DNA from: an uncultured Clostridium sp. | GTDB taxonomy: Bacteria; Bacillota; Clostridia; TANB77; CAG-508 | DNA: 34,836 nt | Direction: 5' to 3' | Assembly: GCA_900553405.1 (NCBI GenBank) | Contig: USDF01000014.1 | Location: forward strand, 1 to 34,836 | Shown: positions 9,107-16,654 of the stretch, piece by piece | How the letters are laid out: the number at the start of each line of letters is the position of its first letter | Numbering within the stretch: the stretch's first letter is position 1 | Program-made: the position numbers and the translations under genes | The notes under the pieces: generated by a model | What the model was told of the DNA's origin: nothing | Seen by the model: only the letters and a program-made list of their open reading frames with translations | Databases searched by the model: none

Positions 9107-10048
9107 ATGGAAAAGAAAATTGAAGAATTAAATGGTTTTAGGGATTTGAGGATAGTTGATAACTTTTATCAAACATCAAGCTTTTTCCCAATGCCAACAA
9201 CAGAAATAGGAACATTAAGTGAATCTGGACAAACAAATATAGGTTCATATTCATTGTGCTTCCCTTACTACATTGCAGGAAAGGATTATTATGCAATGGT
9301 ACTTTGCTGTAGAAATAGCTCAAATACAGCAAAAAACATATTAAGAACAGGAAAATGCTCAATCAATTTTATTACAGATAAAAGAAAATATTTTAAAGAA
9401 GCGGTTAGACTTGGCTACCCAGGAGAAACAACTGAAGAAAAAATGAAAGACTGCATATTTACATTAGTAGATGGAAAAAGAGCAAGAGAAAATCCTAATG
9501 AACAATTCCCTAAAATAATTAGTGAAGCATTCCAAGTATTTGAATGTACATGGGTAAAAGAACTAGATGGAGCCGAGAATGATACAGTACAAGAAGAATA
9601 TTTGCCACCATATCATGACTTTAACGGAATTACAAGTAAGTTTGGTGCACATTTCATTTTAAAAATAGATCACATTTTAATGAAACCAAAATATTATGAT
9701 GCAATTGTAGACGGAGTAAATAGTAATTCATTCCCACAAGTACCAGTTGACTATGGATATCGTGATAACAAGAATTTTTGGTACACAAGATTTAAAAGAC
9801 CAATATCAGAACCAATTCCAGCAAGCAAAGGTATTAGTTTAGATACAGTAAAATATGCAGCTTCAAGAATAGACCCAGAAGTAAAATTCACAGACGAAGC
9901 ATGTGCAAAATTAGTAAAAGTGCCAAGAGTATTTTTAAGTACAGTTTTAAAGGGCTGTGTATCATGGGCAAAAGAAAATAATGTTACATTAATTACAGAA
10001 AAAGAAATGGAAATAATACAAGATAAACGAAATAAAGAGAAAAAATAA
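9107..10048 (+). CDS. FMN-binding split-barrel (flavin reductase-like) protein with C-terminal PCP_red-like domain
   Basis: A 313-aa soluble protein. The first ~230 residues read like a flavin-reductase-type split barrel: MPTTEIGTLSESGQTNIGSY as the flavin-loop region, then YYAMVLCCRNSSNTAKNILR and CSINFIT. The end (about 255-308) has FTDEACAKLVKVPRVFLSTV and SWAKENNVTLITEKEM. That resembles the PCP_red domain of protochlorophyllide reductase-related proteins (pattern 'A...L..VP.F.R......E.yA.e.g...It.e'). Family knowledge: such split barrels bind FMN and reduce flavins or small substrates, and PCP_red-like segments occur in nitrogenase-like reductases. Their fusion in a non-photosynthetic Firmicute is unusual. 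The gene stands alone: 60 bases upstream gap, and a hairpin right after it. Confidence 0.6.
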   Translation: MEKKIEELNGFRDLRIVDNFYQTSSFFPMPTTEIGTLSESGQTNIGSYSLCFPYYIAGKDYYAMVLCCRNSSNTAKNILRTGKCSINFITDKRKYFKEAVRLGYPGETTEEKMKDCIFTLVDGKRARENPNEQFPKIISEAFQVFECTWVKELDGAENDTVQEEYLPPYHDFNGITSKFGAHFILKIDHILMKPKYYDAIVDGVNSNSFPQVPVDYGYRDNKNFWYTRFKRPISEPIPASKGISLDTVKYAASRIDPEVKFTDEACAKLVKVPRVFLSTVLKGCVSWAKENNVTLITEKEMEIIQDKRNKEKK

Positions 10049-10058
10049 AAAATTCAGG

Positions 10059-10107
10059 ATGGACGCTCTTTGCTGACACAAAAAATGTCAAAAAGGAGCG
10101 TCCATTT
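10059..10107 (+). terminator. Terminator-like hairpin; palindromic repeat family copy A
   Basis: Nested inverted repeats: outer arms ATGGACGCTC (10059-10068) and GAGCGTCCAT (10096-10105), inner TGACA/TGTCA, followed by TTTT. It lies 10 bases after the FMN-protein stop, so it can end that transcript. Read on the minus strand it begins GGACGCTCCTTTTTGACA, matching the repeat family seen at 13517, 13581, 21312 and 27584. Confidence 0.75.
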
Positions 10108-10130
10108 TAAACTTTAAAAAAATTTTAATT

Positions 10131-10152
10131 TAGTCACTTACTTGTCACTTTA
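10131..10152 (+). promoter_or_regulatory. Candidate response-regulator site: two 11-bp tandem repeats
   Basis: TAGTCACTTAC is followed immediately by TTGTCACTTTA; the core GTCACTT recurs at exactly 11 bp (10133 and 10144). Tandem repeats with one-turn spacing that replace the -35 region are characteristic of OmpR/PhoB-type binding sites. An OmpR-type regulator is encoded at 13775 behind the ABC genes that this site precedes. Regulation is inferred. Confidence 0.5.
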
Positions 10153-10159
10153 AATATTT

Positions 10160-10165
10160 TATAAT
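10160..10165 (+). promoter_or_regulatory. -10 element of the ABC export operon
   Basis: A perfect TATAAT, 9 bases after the tandem repeats and 32 bases before the ATG at 10198. The sequence 17 bases upstream (CTTACT) is a poor -35, consistent with a promoter that needs an activator bound at 10131-10152. Confidence 0.6.
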
Positions 10166-10197
10166 ATCTTTAAAGTAAATAAAAAAGGAGAAAAAAT

Positions 10198-10869
10198 ATG
10201 GAAATATTAAGGGTTGAAAACTTATGCAAAGAATATGGAAAAGGTCAAACTAAAGTAACAGCTTTGGATAATGTGTCTTTTTCAGTAGAAAAGGGTGAAT
10301 TTGTAGCAATAGTAGGTGCTTCAGGAAGTGGAAAATCTACATTACTACATTTACTAGGAGGAGTAGATAGACCAACTAGTGGAAAAGTTTTTATAGAAGG
10401 AAAAGATATTTACAAATTAAATGATGATGGACTTGCAATTTTTAGAAGAAGACAAGTAGGACTAATATATCAATTCTATAATTTAATTCCAATATTAAAT
10501 GTAGAGGAAAATATAACATTGCCATTAAGCTTAGATGGAAGAGAAGTAAATAAATCAAAACTTGATGAGTTAATAAATCTTTTGGGGCTAAATGAAAGAA
10601 GAACACATCTTCCAAACGAACTATCTGGAGGACAACAACAAAGAACCTCAATAGGAAGAGCTTTAATAACAAATCCTGCAATAATTCTAGCAGATGAACC
10701 AACAGGAAATTTAGACTCAAAATCAAGTGATGAAGTTGTAGCATTATTGAAAAAATCTAACAAAGATTTTAAACAAACAATAATAATGATTACACATAAC
10801 TTAGAGATTGCAAAAGTAGCAGATAGAATTATAACTATAGAAGATGGAAAGATAGTTAAGGAGGTATAA
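10198..10869 (+). CDS. ABC transporter ATP-binding protein (MacB/LolD type)
   Basis: A 223-aa ATPase with all motifs: Walker A GASGSGKS, Q-loop IYQFYNLIP, signature LSGGQQQR, Walker B IILADEPTGNLD and H-loop MITHN. The DEPTGNLD form and the neighbour place it in the MacB/LolD/YknY branch. These work with FtsX-fold permeases as mechanotransmission machines and not as classic transporters. The permease gene starts one base after its stop. Strong AAAGGAG site at about 10186. The downstream two-component pair suggests a stress-inducible antimicrobial-peptide or cell-envelope response, as known for Firmicutes modules of this layout. Confidence 0.93.
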   Translation: MEILRVENLCKEYGKGQTKVTALDNVSFSVEKGEFVAIVGASGSGKSTLLHLLGGVDRPTSGKVFIEGKDIYKLNDDGLAIFRRRQVGLIYQFYNLIPILNVEENITLPLSLDGREVNKSKLDELINLLGLNERRTHLPNELSGGQQQRTSIGRALITNPAIILADEPTGNLDSKSSDEVVALLKKSNKDFKQTIIMITHNLEIAKVADRIITIEDGKIVKEV

Positions 10870-10870
10870 T

Positions 10871-13501
10871 ATGAATTTATTAAACAAATTAACTACTAAA
10901 AGCTTAAAATTAAACAAGAAAAGAACAATAGTTACAATAATAGGAATAATACTATCTGTTGCATTAATCACAGCAGTAGCATCTATGGCTGTAAGTTTTA
11001 AAGAAAGTTATATAAAGTTTGAAAAAGCTAATAGAGGTGATTATCACTATGCATTTTTAGATGTAAAGGCAGAAGAACTAGCAGATTTTAAAAATAATAG
11101 AGCAATAGAGAAATATTATTTAACAAAACAACTTGGATATGCAAAAATAGAAGAAAGTAAAAATGAATATAAACCATATGCCTTCATAATGGAAATGGAT
11201 AAACAAGCATTAGAAAGTTTAGGGATAAAACTAGTAGAAGGAAAAATGCCAGAAAATTCAAACGAGATAGTAATTCCTACAAGCCTAAAAACTAATGGAA
11301 GAGTAGATTACAAAGTGGGAGATGTTATAACACTAAACATAGGTGATAGAGTAACAGATGGATATAAGCTTACACAAAAAAATCCATATAATGGAGAAGA
11401 AACTTTTGAGGCAAGTAAAACAAAAACTTATAAAATAGTAGGAAGAGTAGAACGACTTAGCTATGGAATAGAGCCATATACAGCACCGGGATATACCTTT
11501 ATAACATTAATTGATAACAATAATTCTGAAGGAATTTATAATGTATATGCAAGATATACAAAAAACGGATTAAAAAATGAATATAAAGTAACAGCAAATA
11601 TACTAGGAATAAAAGAAGAAATATATGAAAAAACAAAGGGTGGACTTGTTGTTGCAGATCAAAACGAAGAAAAACAAATCAAAGAAGAACTTGAAAAAGC
11701 AAAATACAATATTGATATAAATAAGACTTTAATAAAATTAGAAACATTAAGTTTTAGTGAAAGTACTATGAAAGCATTATATTCTACAGCAGGAGTTGTT
11801 GTTGCAATTATAATAGTTACATCAGTATTTTGCATAAAAAATAGTTTTGATATATCAATAACAGAAAAAATAAAACAATACGGCATGCTTGCAAGTATAG
11901 GAGCAACTAAAAAACAAATAAAGAAAAATGTGTATTTTGAAGCTTTAATATTAGGTTTAATAGGAATACCATTAGGAATTTTAAGTGGTTTACTTGCTAC
12001 ATTCATTTTAATACAAATTTCAAATGCTTTATTAAAAGGCATGATGAACATGGAATTAATATTTAGCACTTCAACTTTAGCAATATTAATATCCGTATTG
12101 CTAGGAAGTATAACAATATATTTTTCAGCAAGAAAAAGTGCAAAAAGAGCATCAAAAACCAGTCCAATATCTGCAATTAGAAGTAATGAAGATATAAAAA
12201 TAAAAGCTAAAAAAGTAAGAAGTCCTAAAATAATAAATAAAATATTTGGAATTGGTGGAGAAATTTCATACAAAAACTTAAAAAGAAATAAAAAGAAATA
12301 TAGAACAACAGTAGTTTCAATAATTGTTTGTACATCAGTATTTATAGCATTATATTCTTTTATGAATTTAGGCTACAGAATGATAGAATTTCACTATGGC
12401 AAACAAGAATATAATATTAGTGTGTATTTAGATGAAGAAAACGAAGATAATGAAGAAATGACAAAAGAAATAGCTTCATTAGAAGACATAGACAGAATAG
12501 CTATAGAAAAATCAGGAATATATAGGATTAAAGCACCAAAATATACAGAAAAATTTATTAAATATGAAGGAATAGAAAACAGAGAAGAAGAAAATGGAAT
12601 TACAGTTATAAGTCTTGGTAAGCAAGAATATGAAAATTACTTAAAGAAATTAAATTTAAAATATGAAGATGTAAAAGACAAAGCAATATTAATAAATAAT
12701 AGTTTTGCACAAGTATATGACGAGAAAAACGAAATATTTATACAAGAAGAAATAGATATATATACATACAAAGCTGGAGATACATTAAAAGGAAATATAG
12801 TAAAAATGGATGCCTCTGGAATAAATGCAGCACAATATATAGAAAAAGACTTAGAAATTGCAAAAACAACAAATATAAGACCATTAGGATTAGAAAACGC
12901 AGTAGGAACAGCATATATAATTGTAAGTGACGAAAATATGGAAAACTTTATTCCAAGAAACAGTAGAACAATATATATAAATTCATCAAATCCAGAAAAA
13001 CTTCAAGATAAAATAGAAAAAATAGTAGAAGGACAGAATTATGACTTATTCAATAGTGCCAAAGAAGAAAAAGATATGCAATCAATATATACTTTAATTC
13101 AAATTTTCCTATACGGCTTCATAATAGTAATAGCATTAATAGGGATAACAAACATATTTAACACAATAACAACAAACATGGAACTTAGAAGTAGAGAATT
13201 TGCAATGTTAAAAAGTATAGGAATGACTAAAAAAGAATTTAATAGAATGGTACGTTTAGAAAGTTTATTCTATGGAACAAAATCATTACTAATAGGAATA
13301 CCTATCGGAATAGGATTATCATACTTAATATATAAAGCATTAACAGCAGGTTTAGTAGTAATAAAATACGAAGTACCAGTAGTAGGAATACTAATTAGCA
13401 TAATAGCAGTATTTGCTCTAATATTCTGCATAATGAAATATTCAATAAACAAAATAAATAAACAAAACACAATAGAAACAATAAGAAACGAAAATATATA
13501 A
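10871..13501 (+). CDS. ABC transporter permease with two FtsX domains
   Basis: An 876-aa membrane protein. Hydrophobic helices are visible near residues 20-42, 303-322, 356-383, 398-424, 478-504, 745-768, 800-825 and 835-860. Large extracellular domains lie between helices 1-2 (about 260 residues) and 5-6 (about 240 residues), giving two MacB-like four-helix FtsX units in tandem. The cytoplasmic loops YGMLASIGATKKQIKK and REFAMLKSIGMTKKEFNR are the hallmark coupling segments to the ATPase. It differs from BceB (10 helices, one external domain), so a strict Bce assignment is not warranted. Operon with the ATPase (AAGGAGG site, 1-base gap). Confidence 0.9.
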   Translation: MNLLNKLTTKSLKLNKKRTIVTIIGIILSVALITAVASMAVSFKESYIKFEKANRGDYHYAFLDVKAEELADFKNNRAIEKYYLTKQLGYAKIEESKNEYKPYAFIMEMDKQALESLGIKLVEGKMPENSNEIVIPTSLKTNGRVDYKVGDVITLNIGDRVTDGYKLTQKNPYNGEETFEASKTKTYKIVGRVERLSYGIEPYTAPGYTFITLIDNNNSEGIYNVYARYTKNGLKNEYKVTANILGIKEEIYEKTKGGLVVADQNEEKQIKEELEKAKYNIDINKTLIKLETLSFSESTMKALYSTAGVVVAIIIVTSVFCIKNSFDISITEKIKQYGMLASIGATKKQIKKNVYFEALILGLIGIPLGILSGLLATFILIQISNALLKGMMNMELIFSTSTLAILISVLLGSITIYFSARKSAKRASKTSPISAIRSNEDIKIKAKKVRSPKIINKIFGIGGEISYKNLKRNKKKYRTTVVSIIVCTSVFIALYSFMNLGYRMIEFHYGKQEYNISVYLDEENEDNEEMTKEIASLEDIDRIAIEKSGIYRIKAPKYTEKFIKYEGIENREEENGITVISLGKQEYENYLKKLNLKYEDVKDKAILINNSFAQVYDEKNEIFIQEEIDIYTYKAGDTLKGNIVKMDASGINAAQYIEKDLEIAKTTNIRPLGLENAVGTAYIIVSDENMENFIPRNSRTIYINSSNPEKLQDKIEKIVEGQNYDLFNSAKEEKDMQSIYTLIQIFLYGFIIVIALIGITNIFNTITTNMELRSREFAMLKSIGMTKKEFNRMVRLESLFYGTKSLLIGIPIGIGLSYLIYKALTAGLVVIKYEVPVVGILISIIAVFALIFCIMKYSINKINKQNTIETIRNENI

Positions 13502-13516
13502 AAGACTATTACCATT

Positions 13517-13621
13517 GGGGACGTTTCCATTTGGTTAATCTGTCCCTTTTGGGTACCTTATTTGTTATAAAACGCTATTTAGGACGTTTCCTTTTGCGTC
13601 ACAAAGTCCCTTTTGTGTCAC
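13517..13621. repeat. Two tandem copies of the palindromic repeat family (copies B1, B2)
   Basis: B1 (13517-13557) has GGGACGTTTCC then GTCCCTTTTGGGTACC; B2 (13581-13621) has AGGACGTTTCC then GTCCCTTTTGTGTCAC, with 13-14 bases between the two halves in each. Both can fold because the GGGAC and GTCCC arms are complementary. They fill most of the gap after the permease and may act as its terminator. GC-richer than the surroundings. Confidence 0.65.
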
Positions 13622-13645
13622 AAAAAATATATATTCTACCAGAAG

Positions 13646-13690
13646 AAGAGGTATGAAAACTTTGAAAAGATATTGCTCATGCCTCTTTAA
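13646..13690 (+). terminator. Hairpin before the two-component genes
   Basis: Arms AAGAGGTATGA (13646-13656) and TCATGCCTCTT (13677-13687) pair with one G-T type mismatch around a 20-base loop, followed by TAATTTT. It probably ends or attenuates transcription from the ABC operon. Its right arm overlaps the -35 proposed for the regulator promoter. Confidence 0.5.
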
Positions 13691-13701
13691 TTTTGTATAA
13701 T
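13673..13701 (+). promoter_or_regulatory. Promoter of the response regulator-kinase operon
   Basis: TTGCTC (13673-13678), 17-base spacer, TATAAT (13696-13701), then 73 bases of leader to the ATG at 13775. The -35 is only half-matched, so the two genes may also depend on read-through from the ABC operon. Confidence 0.45.
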
Positions 13702-13774
13702 AAAAGGAGTAAAAGACTGAACAAGAATTATAATTAATCTTGAATAGAACTAATACTTAAAAAGGAGTGAAAAA

Positions 13775-14425
13775 ATGAAGATATTATTAGTAGAAGATAA
13801 TGAAACAATAGAAAAGGCGCTAAAATATGCGTTAGAACAAGAAAATTATAAAGTAACATGCGCAGAAAATGTAAAAGAAAGTTTGCAAAGTTTAAATGAA
13901 GAAATAGCATTAATAATATTAGATGTTTCACTGCCAGACGGAAACGGATTTAAATTATACGAAAAAAACATAAAAAAATTAAATATTCCAACTATCTTTT
14001 TAACCGCAAAAGACGAAGAAAATGATATTATTAAAGGCTTAGAGCTTGGAGCAGAAGACTATATTACCAAGCCATTTAGTGCCAAAGAATTGATGGTTAG
14101 AATGAAGAAAATTTTATTAAGACAAAAGAAAAACACAATATTAAAAGTGCAAGACATAAGCTTTGATATAGATAAAATGGTAGTTTATAAAAATGAAGAA
14201 AAGTTAGATTTAACAAGCTTAGAACTTAAAATATTGCATATGCTGTTTTTAAATATGAATAAAGTTGTTACAAGAAATGATATTATAGAAAAAATTTGGG
14301 AGTGGACAGGAAACGATGTAAATGACAATACTGTAACAGTGTATTTAAAAAGAATAAGAGAAAAATTGCAAACAGATATTATAATAACAATAAAAGGAAT
14401 AGGTTATAGAATAGATGAAGAATAA
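13775..14425 (+). CDS. OmpR-family response regulator
   Basis: A 216-aa two-domain regulator. The receiver domain shows the acidic pair VEDNE (about 8-9), phospho-acceptor LILDVSLPDGNG (about D51), the Thr switch IFLTAKDEEND and the conserved Lys in DYITKPFSAKEL. The C-terminal winged helix carries LDLTSLELKILHML, VVTRNDIIEKIW and the recognition helix NTVTVYLKRIREKL ending in IKGIGYRID, all standard for the OmpR/PhoB class. Expected to bind DNA as a dimer on tandem repeats when phosphorylated. It overlaps the kinase gene by 11 bases. The likely target is the ABC operon upstream (repeats at 10131). Confidence 0.93.
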   Translation: MKILLVEDNETIEKALKYALEQENYKVTCAENVKESLQSLNEEIALIILDVSLPDGNGFKLYEKNIKKLNIPTIFLTAKDEENDIIKGLELGAEDYITKPFSAKELMVRMKKILLRQKKNTILKVQDISFDIDKMVVYKNEEKLDLTSLELKILHMLFLNMNKVVTRNDIIEKIWEWTGNDVNDNTVTVYLKRIREKLQTDIIITIKGIGYRIDEE

Positions 14426-15638
14426 AATAAATTTAAAAAGAGTTTTAATTGCAAGTGTAATAGTACTTATTATATTTAGTACATCAATTCTAATTGTAAA
14501 TTATGTAGAATATCAAAATTATACAAAGAATTTTAACAATAAAATAGAGCTAATTTTAAGTAAAATTATAAGAGAATATCCGAATATAGAAAAAAGTGAA
14601 TTAATAGAATTGCTAAATAATGAAGATACTTTACTAGATGAAAACAATATTTTAAAACATTATGGAATAAATATAAAAAAAGATTCAGCCGTTTTAAAAA
14701 ATGAAGGTGAATTTGTAAAGTTTGAAATTTTACTATTAATTTTGCTAATACTTTTAATTATAAATATACTGATTATTATTATAAAATACAGCAATAATAA
14801 TAGTAAGAAAATAAATGAAATTACAAAATATATAGAACAAATAAATAGAAGAAACTATAAACTAGATATAGAAGAAAATTCAGAAGATGAACTTTCAATA
14901 CTAAAGAATGAAATTTATAAAACTACAGTAATGCTTAATGAAATAGCAGAAAACGAAACAAAAGATAAGAAAGAACTAAAAGAATCTTTGTCAGATATTT
15001 CACATCAGTTAAAAACTCCATTAACTTCAATAATAATTATGCTAGATAATATTTTAGATAATAAAGAAATGAGCCAAGAAGTTAGAGAAGAATTTATAAA
15101 AGATATAAAAAGAGAAATTACAAATATCCAATTTTTAATAGAGACTTTATTAAAATTATCAAAATTAGATGCAAATTCAGTAGAATTCATAAACAAGGAA
15201 GTTGAAGTAGAAGAGATAATACAAAATGCAGTAAAAAATGTTGCCATGATATGTGATTTGAAAAATATAAAAATAAATATTACAGGAAATAGTAAAGAAA
15301 AATTATTATGTGATGAAAGATGGCAAATAGAAGCAATAACAAATATATTAAAAAATGCAGCAGAACATTCAAAAAATAATTCACAAATAGATATAAAATA
15401 TACTCAAAATAAAGCCTATACAAAAATAACAATTAAAGATTATGGAATGGGAATAAATGAAGATGATTTAAAACATATATTTGAAAGATTTTATAAAGGA
15501 AAAAATGCTTCAAAAGATAGCGTTGGAATAGGACTAGCACTTGCCAAAGCAATTATAGAAAAAAACAATGGTTATATAACAGTTGTTTCAAAAGAAAATG
15601 AAGGTACAACATTTGCAATTAAGTATTCCGCTTTATAA
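14415..15638 (+). CDS. Sensor histidine kinase
   Basis: A 407-aa membrane kinase. Helix 1 spans about residues 9-30 and helix 2 about 104-126, enclosing a ~70-residue external sensor region too small for a known ligand fold. A HAMP-like linker follows, then the H-box SDISHQLKTPL with the phospho-His, N-box NILKNAAEHS, G1 DYGMGI, F-box IFERFYKG and G2 GIGLALAKAI. It phosphorylates the partner regulator with which it overlaps by 11 bases. With the preceding ABC/FtsX genes this forms a signalling-export module of the type that senses antimicrobial peptides or envelope damage in Firmicutes; the actual signal is inferred only by analogy. Confidence 0.92.
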   Translation: MKNKINLKRVLIASVIVLIIFSTSILIVNYVEYQNYTKNFNNKIELILSKIIREYPNIEKSELIELLNNEDTLLDENNILKHYGINIKKDSAVLKNEGEFVKFEILLLILLILLIINILIIIIKYSNNNSKKINEITKYIEQINRRNYKLDIEENSEDELSILKNEIYKTTVMLNEIAENETKDKKELKESLSDISHQLKTPLTSIIIMLDNILDNKEMSQEVREEFIKDIKREITNIQFLIETLLKLSKLDANSVEFINKEVEVEEIIQNAVKNVAMICDLKNIKINITGNSKEKLLCDERWQIEAITNILKNAAEHSKNNSQIDIKYTQNKAYTKITIKDYGMGINEDDLKHIFERFYKGKNASKDSVGIGLALAKAIIEKNNGYITVVSKENEGTTFAIKYSAL

Positions 15639-15641
15639 TAC

Positions 15642-15685
15642 AAAAACAAACGCCGAATCTTTTTAGGTTTGACGTTTGTTTTTAC
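15642..15685 (+). terminator. Rho-independent terminator after the kinase gene
   Basis: Arms AAAAACAAACG (15642-15652) and CGTTTGTTTTT (15673-15683) are perfectly complementary over 11 bases with a 20-base loop, and the right arm ends in a T run. Lies 4 bases after the kinase stop. Confidence 0.85.
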
Positions 15686-15742
15686 TATTTTATACTAAAA
15701 ATCAATCTTTCTGACATTTTTTCGACTTTTTAGTCATGAGTG

Positions 15743-15771
15743 TTGTAAAAAAGCAAAAAATAATATATAAT
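15743..15771 (+). promoter_or_regulatory. Promoter of the GT8-acyltransferase operon
   Basis: TTGTAA (15743-15748), 17-base spacer, TATAAT (15766-15771), then 32 bases to the ATG at 15804. It follows the kinase terminator, so the downstream genes form their own transcription unit. Confidence 0.65.
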
Positions 15772-15803
15772 ATGTACCAAATAGGGTAAAAAAGGGGAAA
15801 AAT

Positions 15804-16641
15804 ATGGTAAATATACTTTTATGTGGAAACAAAAAAGTTTTTGACGGAGCACTAACTCAACTTATATCAATGACCAATAGAACAAAAGAAGATATTAGAT
15901 GTTTCATATTTACAATGGATATATCAAGATTAAATCCGGACTTTACATGTATTGAAGATGATCAAATTAATTTTTTAAATGAAGTTGTAAAATCTAAAAA
16001 TCCAAATAATGTTGTAGAAAAAGTTGATGTTACTCGGAATATATGAAAAAGAATTTTCAAATTGTGCAAACGAAAATGCATATTGTACACCATATACATT
16101 ACTTAGATTACTTGCGGACTTAGTTCCAAATATGCCAAGTAAATTATTGTATTTAGATATAGATATGATGATAGGTGATGATATAACAAAATTATATAAT
16201 ATAGATGTATCAGATTATGAATATGCAGCAGTAAAAGAAAAATATGGCTCATGGTTTATTAGACCAGATTATATAAATGCAGGGATGTTGCTACTTAATA
16301 TGGAAAAAATACAAGAAACAGGATTACTAAAAAAAGCAAGATATCTAATAAAAACTAAAAAAATGTTATTTGCAGATCAAGATGCAATATTTAGATCAAC
16401 AACAAAGAAACTATTACTTCCACGCATATTTAATGAACAATCTAAATTTAATAAAGAAGATACAGTAGTCTGCCATTTTTGTAAAAGACTTATGTTTTTA
16501 CCATATCCTCATACAGAAAATTTTAAACAATGGAATGTAGAAGAAGTCCATAAAGTTTTAAAATGTCATTCTTTTGATGAAGATTTAGAGGAATACTTAA
16601 AATTAAAAGAAAAATATAATACAGAAAAAACATATAAATAA
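15804..16641 (+). pseudogene. GT8-family glycosyltransferase, single-base frameshift
   Basis: Two frames make one GT8 protein. The first (15804-16046) gives residues 1-77, ending KVDVT before RNI-stop. The second frame resumes with GIYEKEFSNCANENAYCTPY and carries the DxD metal/sugar-nucleotide motif YLDIDMM, NAGMLLLNM and the FADQDA motif to a stop at 16641. Removing one C at about 16034-16035 (in ACTCGGAATA) restores a continuous 278-aa enzyme of normal GT8 length. CGG there is a codon hardly used in the neighbours, which supports an extra base over a real Arg codon. Family role: transfer of glucose or galactose from UDP-sugar. Cause could be mutation or an assembly error. Ribosome site AAAGGGG at about 15790. 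Confidence 0.75.
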
Positions 16642-16654
16642 AAGGGAGAAAAAA

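Noticed and set aside
10142..10165. TTGTCA at 10142 as the -35 of the ABC promoter
   Set aside because: Only 12 bases separate it from TATAAT; better read as part of the tandem repeat.
10442..10763. Two long minus-strand ORFs opposite the ABC ATPase gene
   Set aside because: Leu/Phe-rich shadow translations of an A-rich coding strand, no ribosome site, and the plus strand encodes a textbook ATPase there.
11659..12273. 204-aa minus-strand ORF inside the FtsX permease gene
   Set aside because: Shadow of the permease; composition is the mirror of its coding strand and it has no start signals.
13517..13621. CRISPR-like array
   Set aside because: Only two degenerate units, different spacing, no cas genes; they belong to the palindromic repeat family.
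10198..15638. Calling the module BceAB-BceRS
   Set aside because: The permease has two FtsX units and two external domains, unlike the 10-helix BceB, and the kinase has a ~70-residue external part, unlike the very short loop of BceS.
16024..16046. Programmed ribosomal frameshift in the GT8 gene
   Set aside because: ACU CGG offers no re-pairing for a +1 slip and no stimulatory signal is visible; a mutation or sequencing error is simpler.
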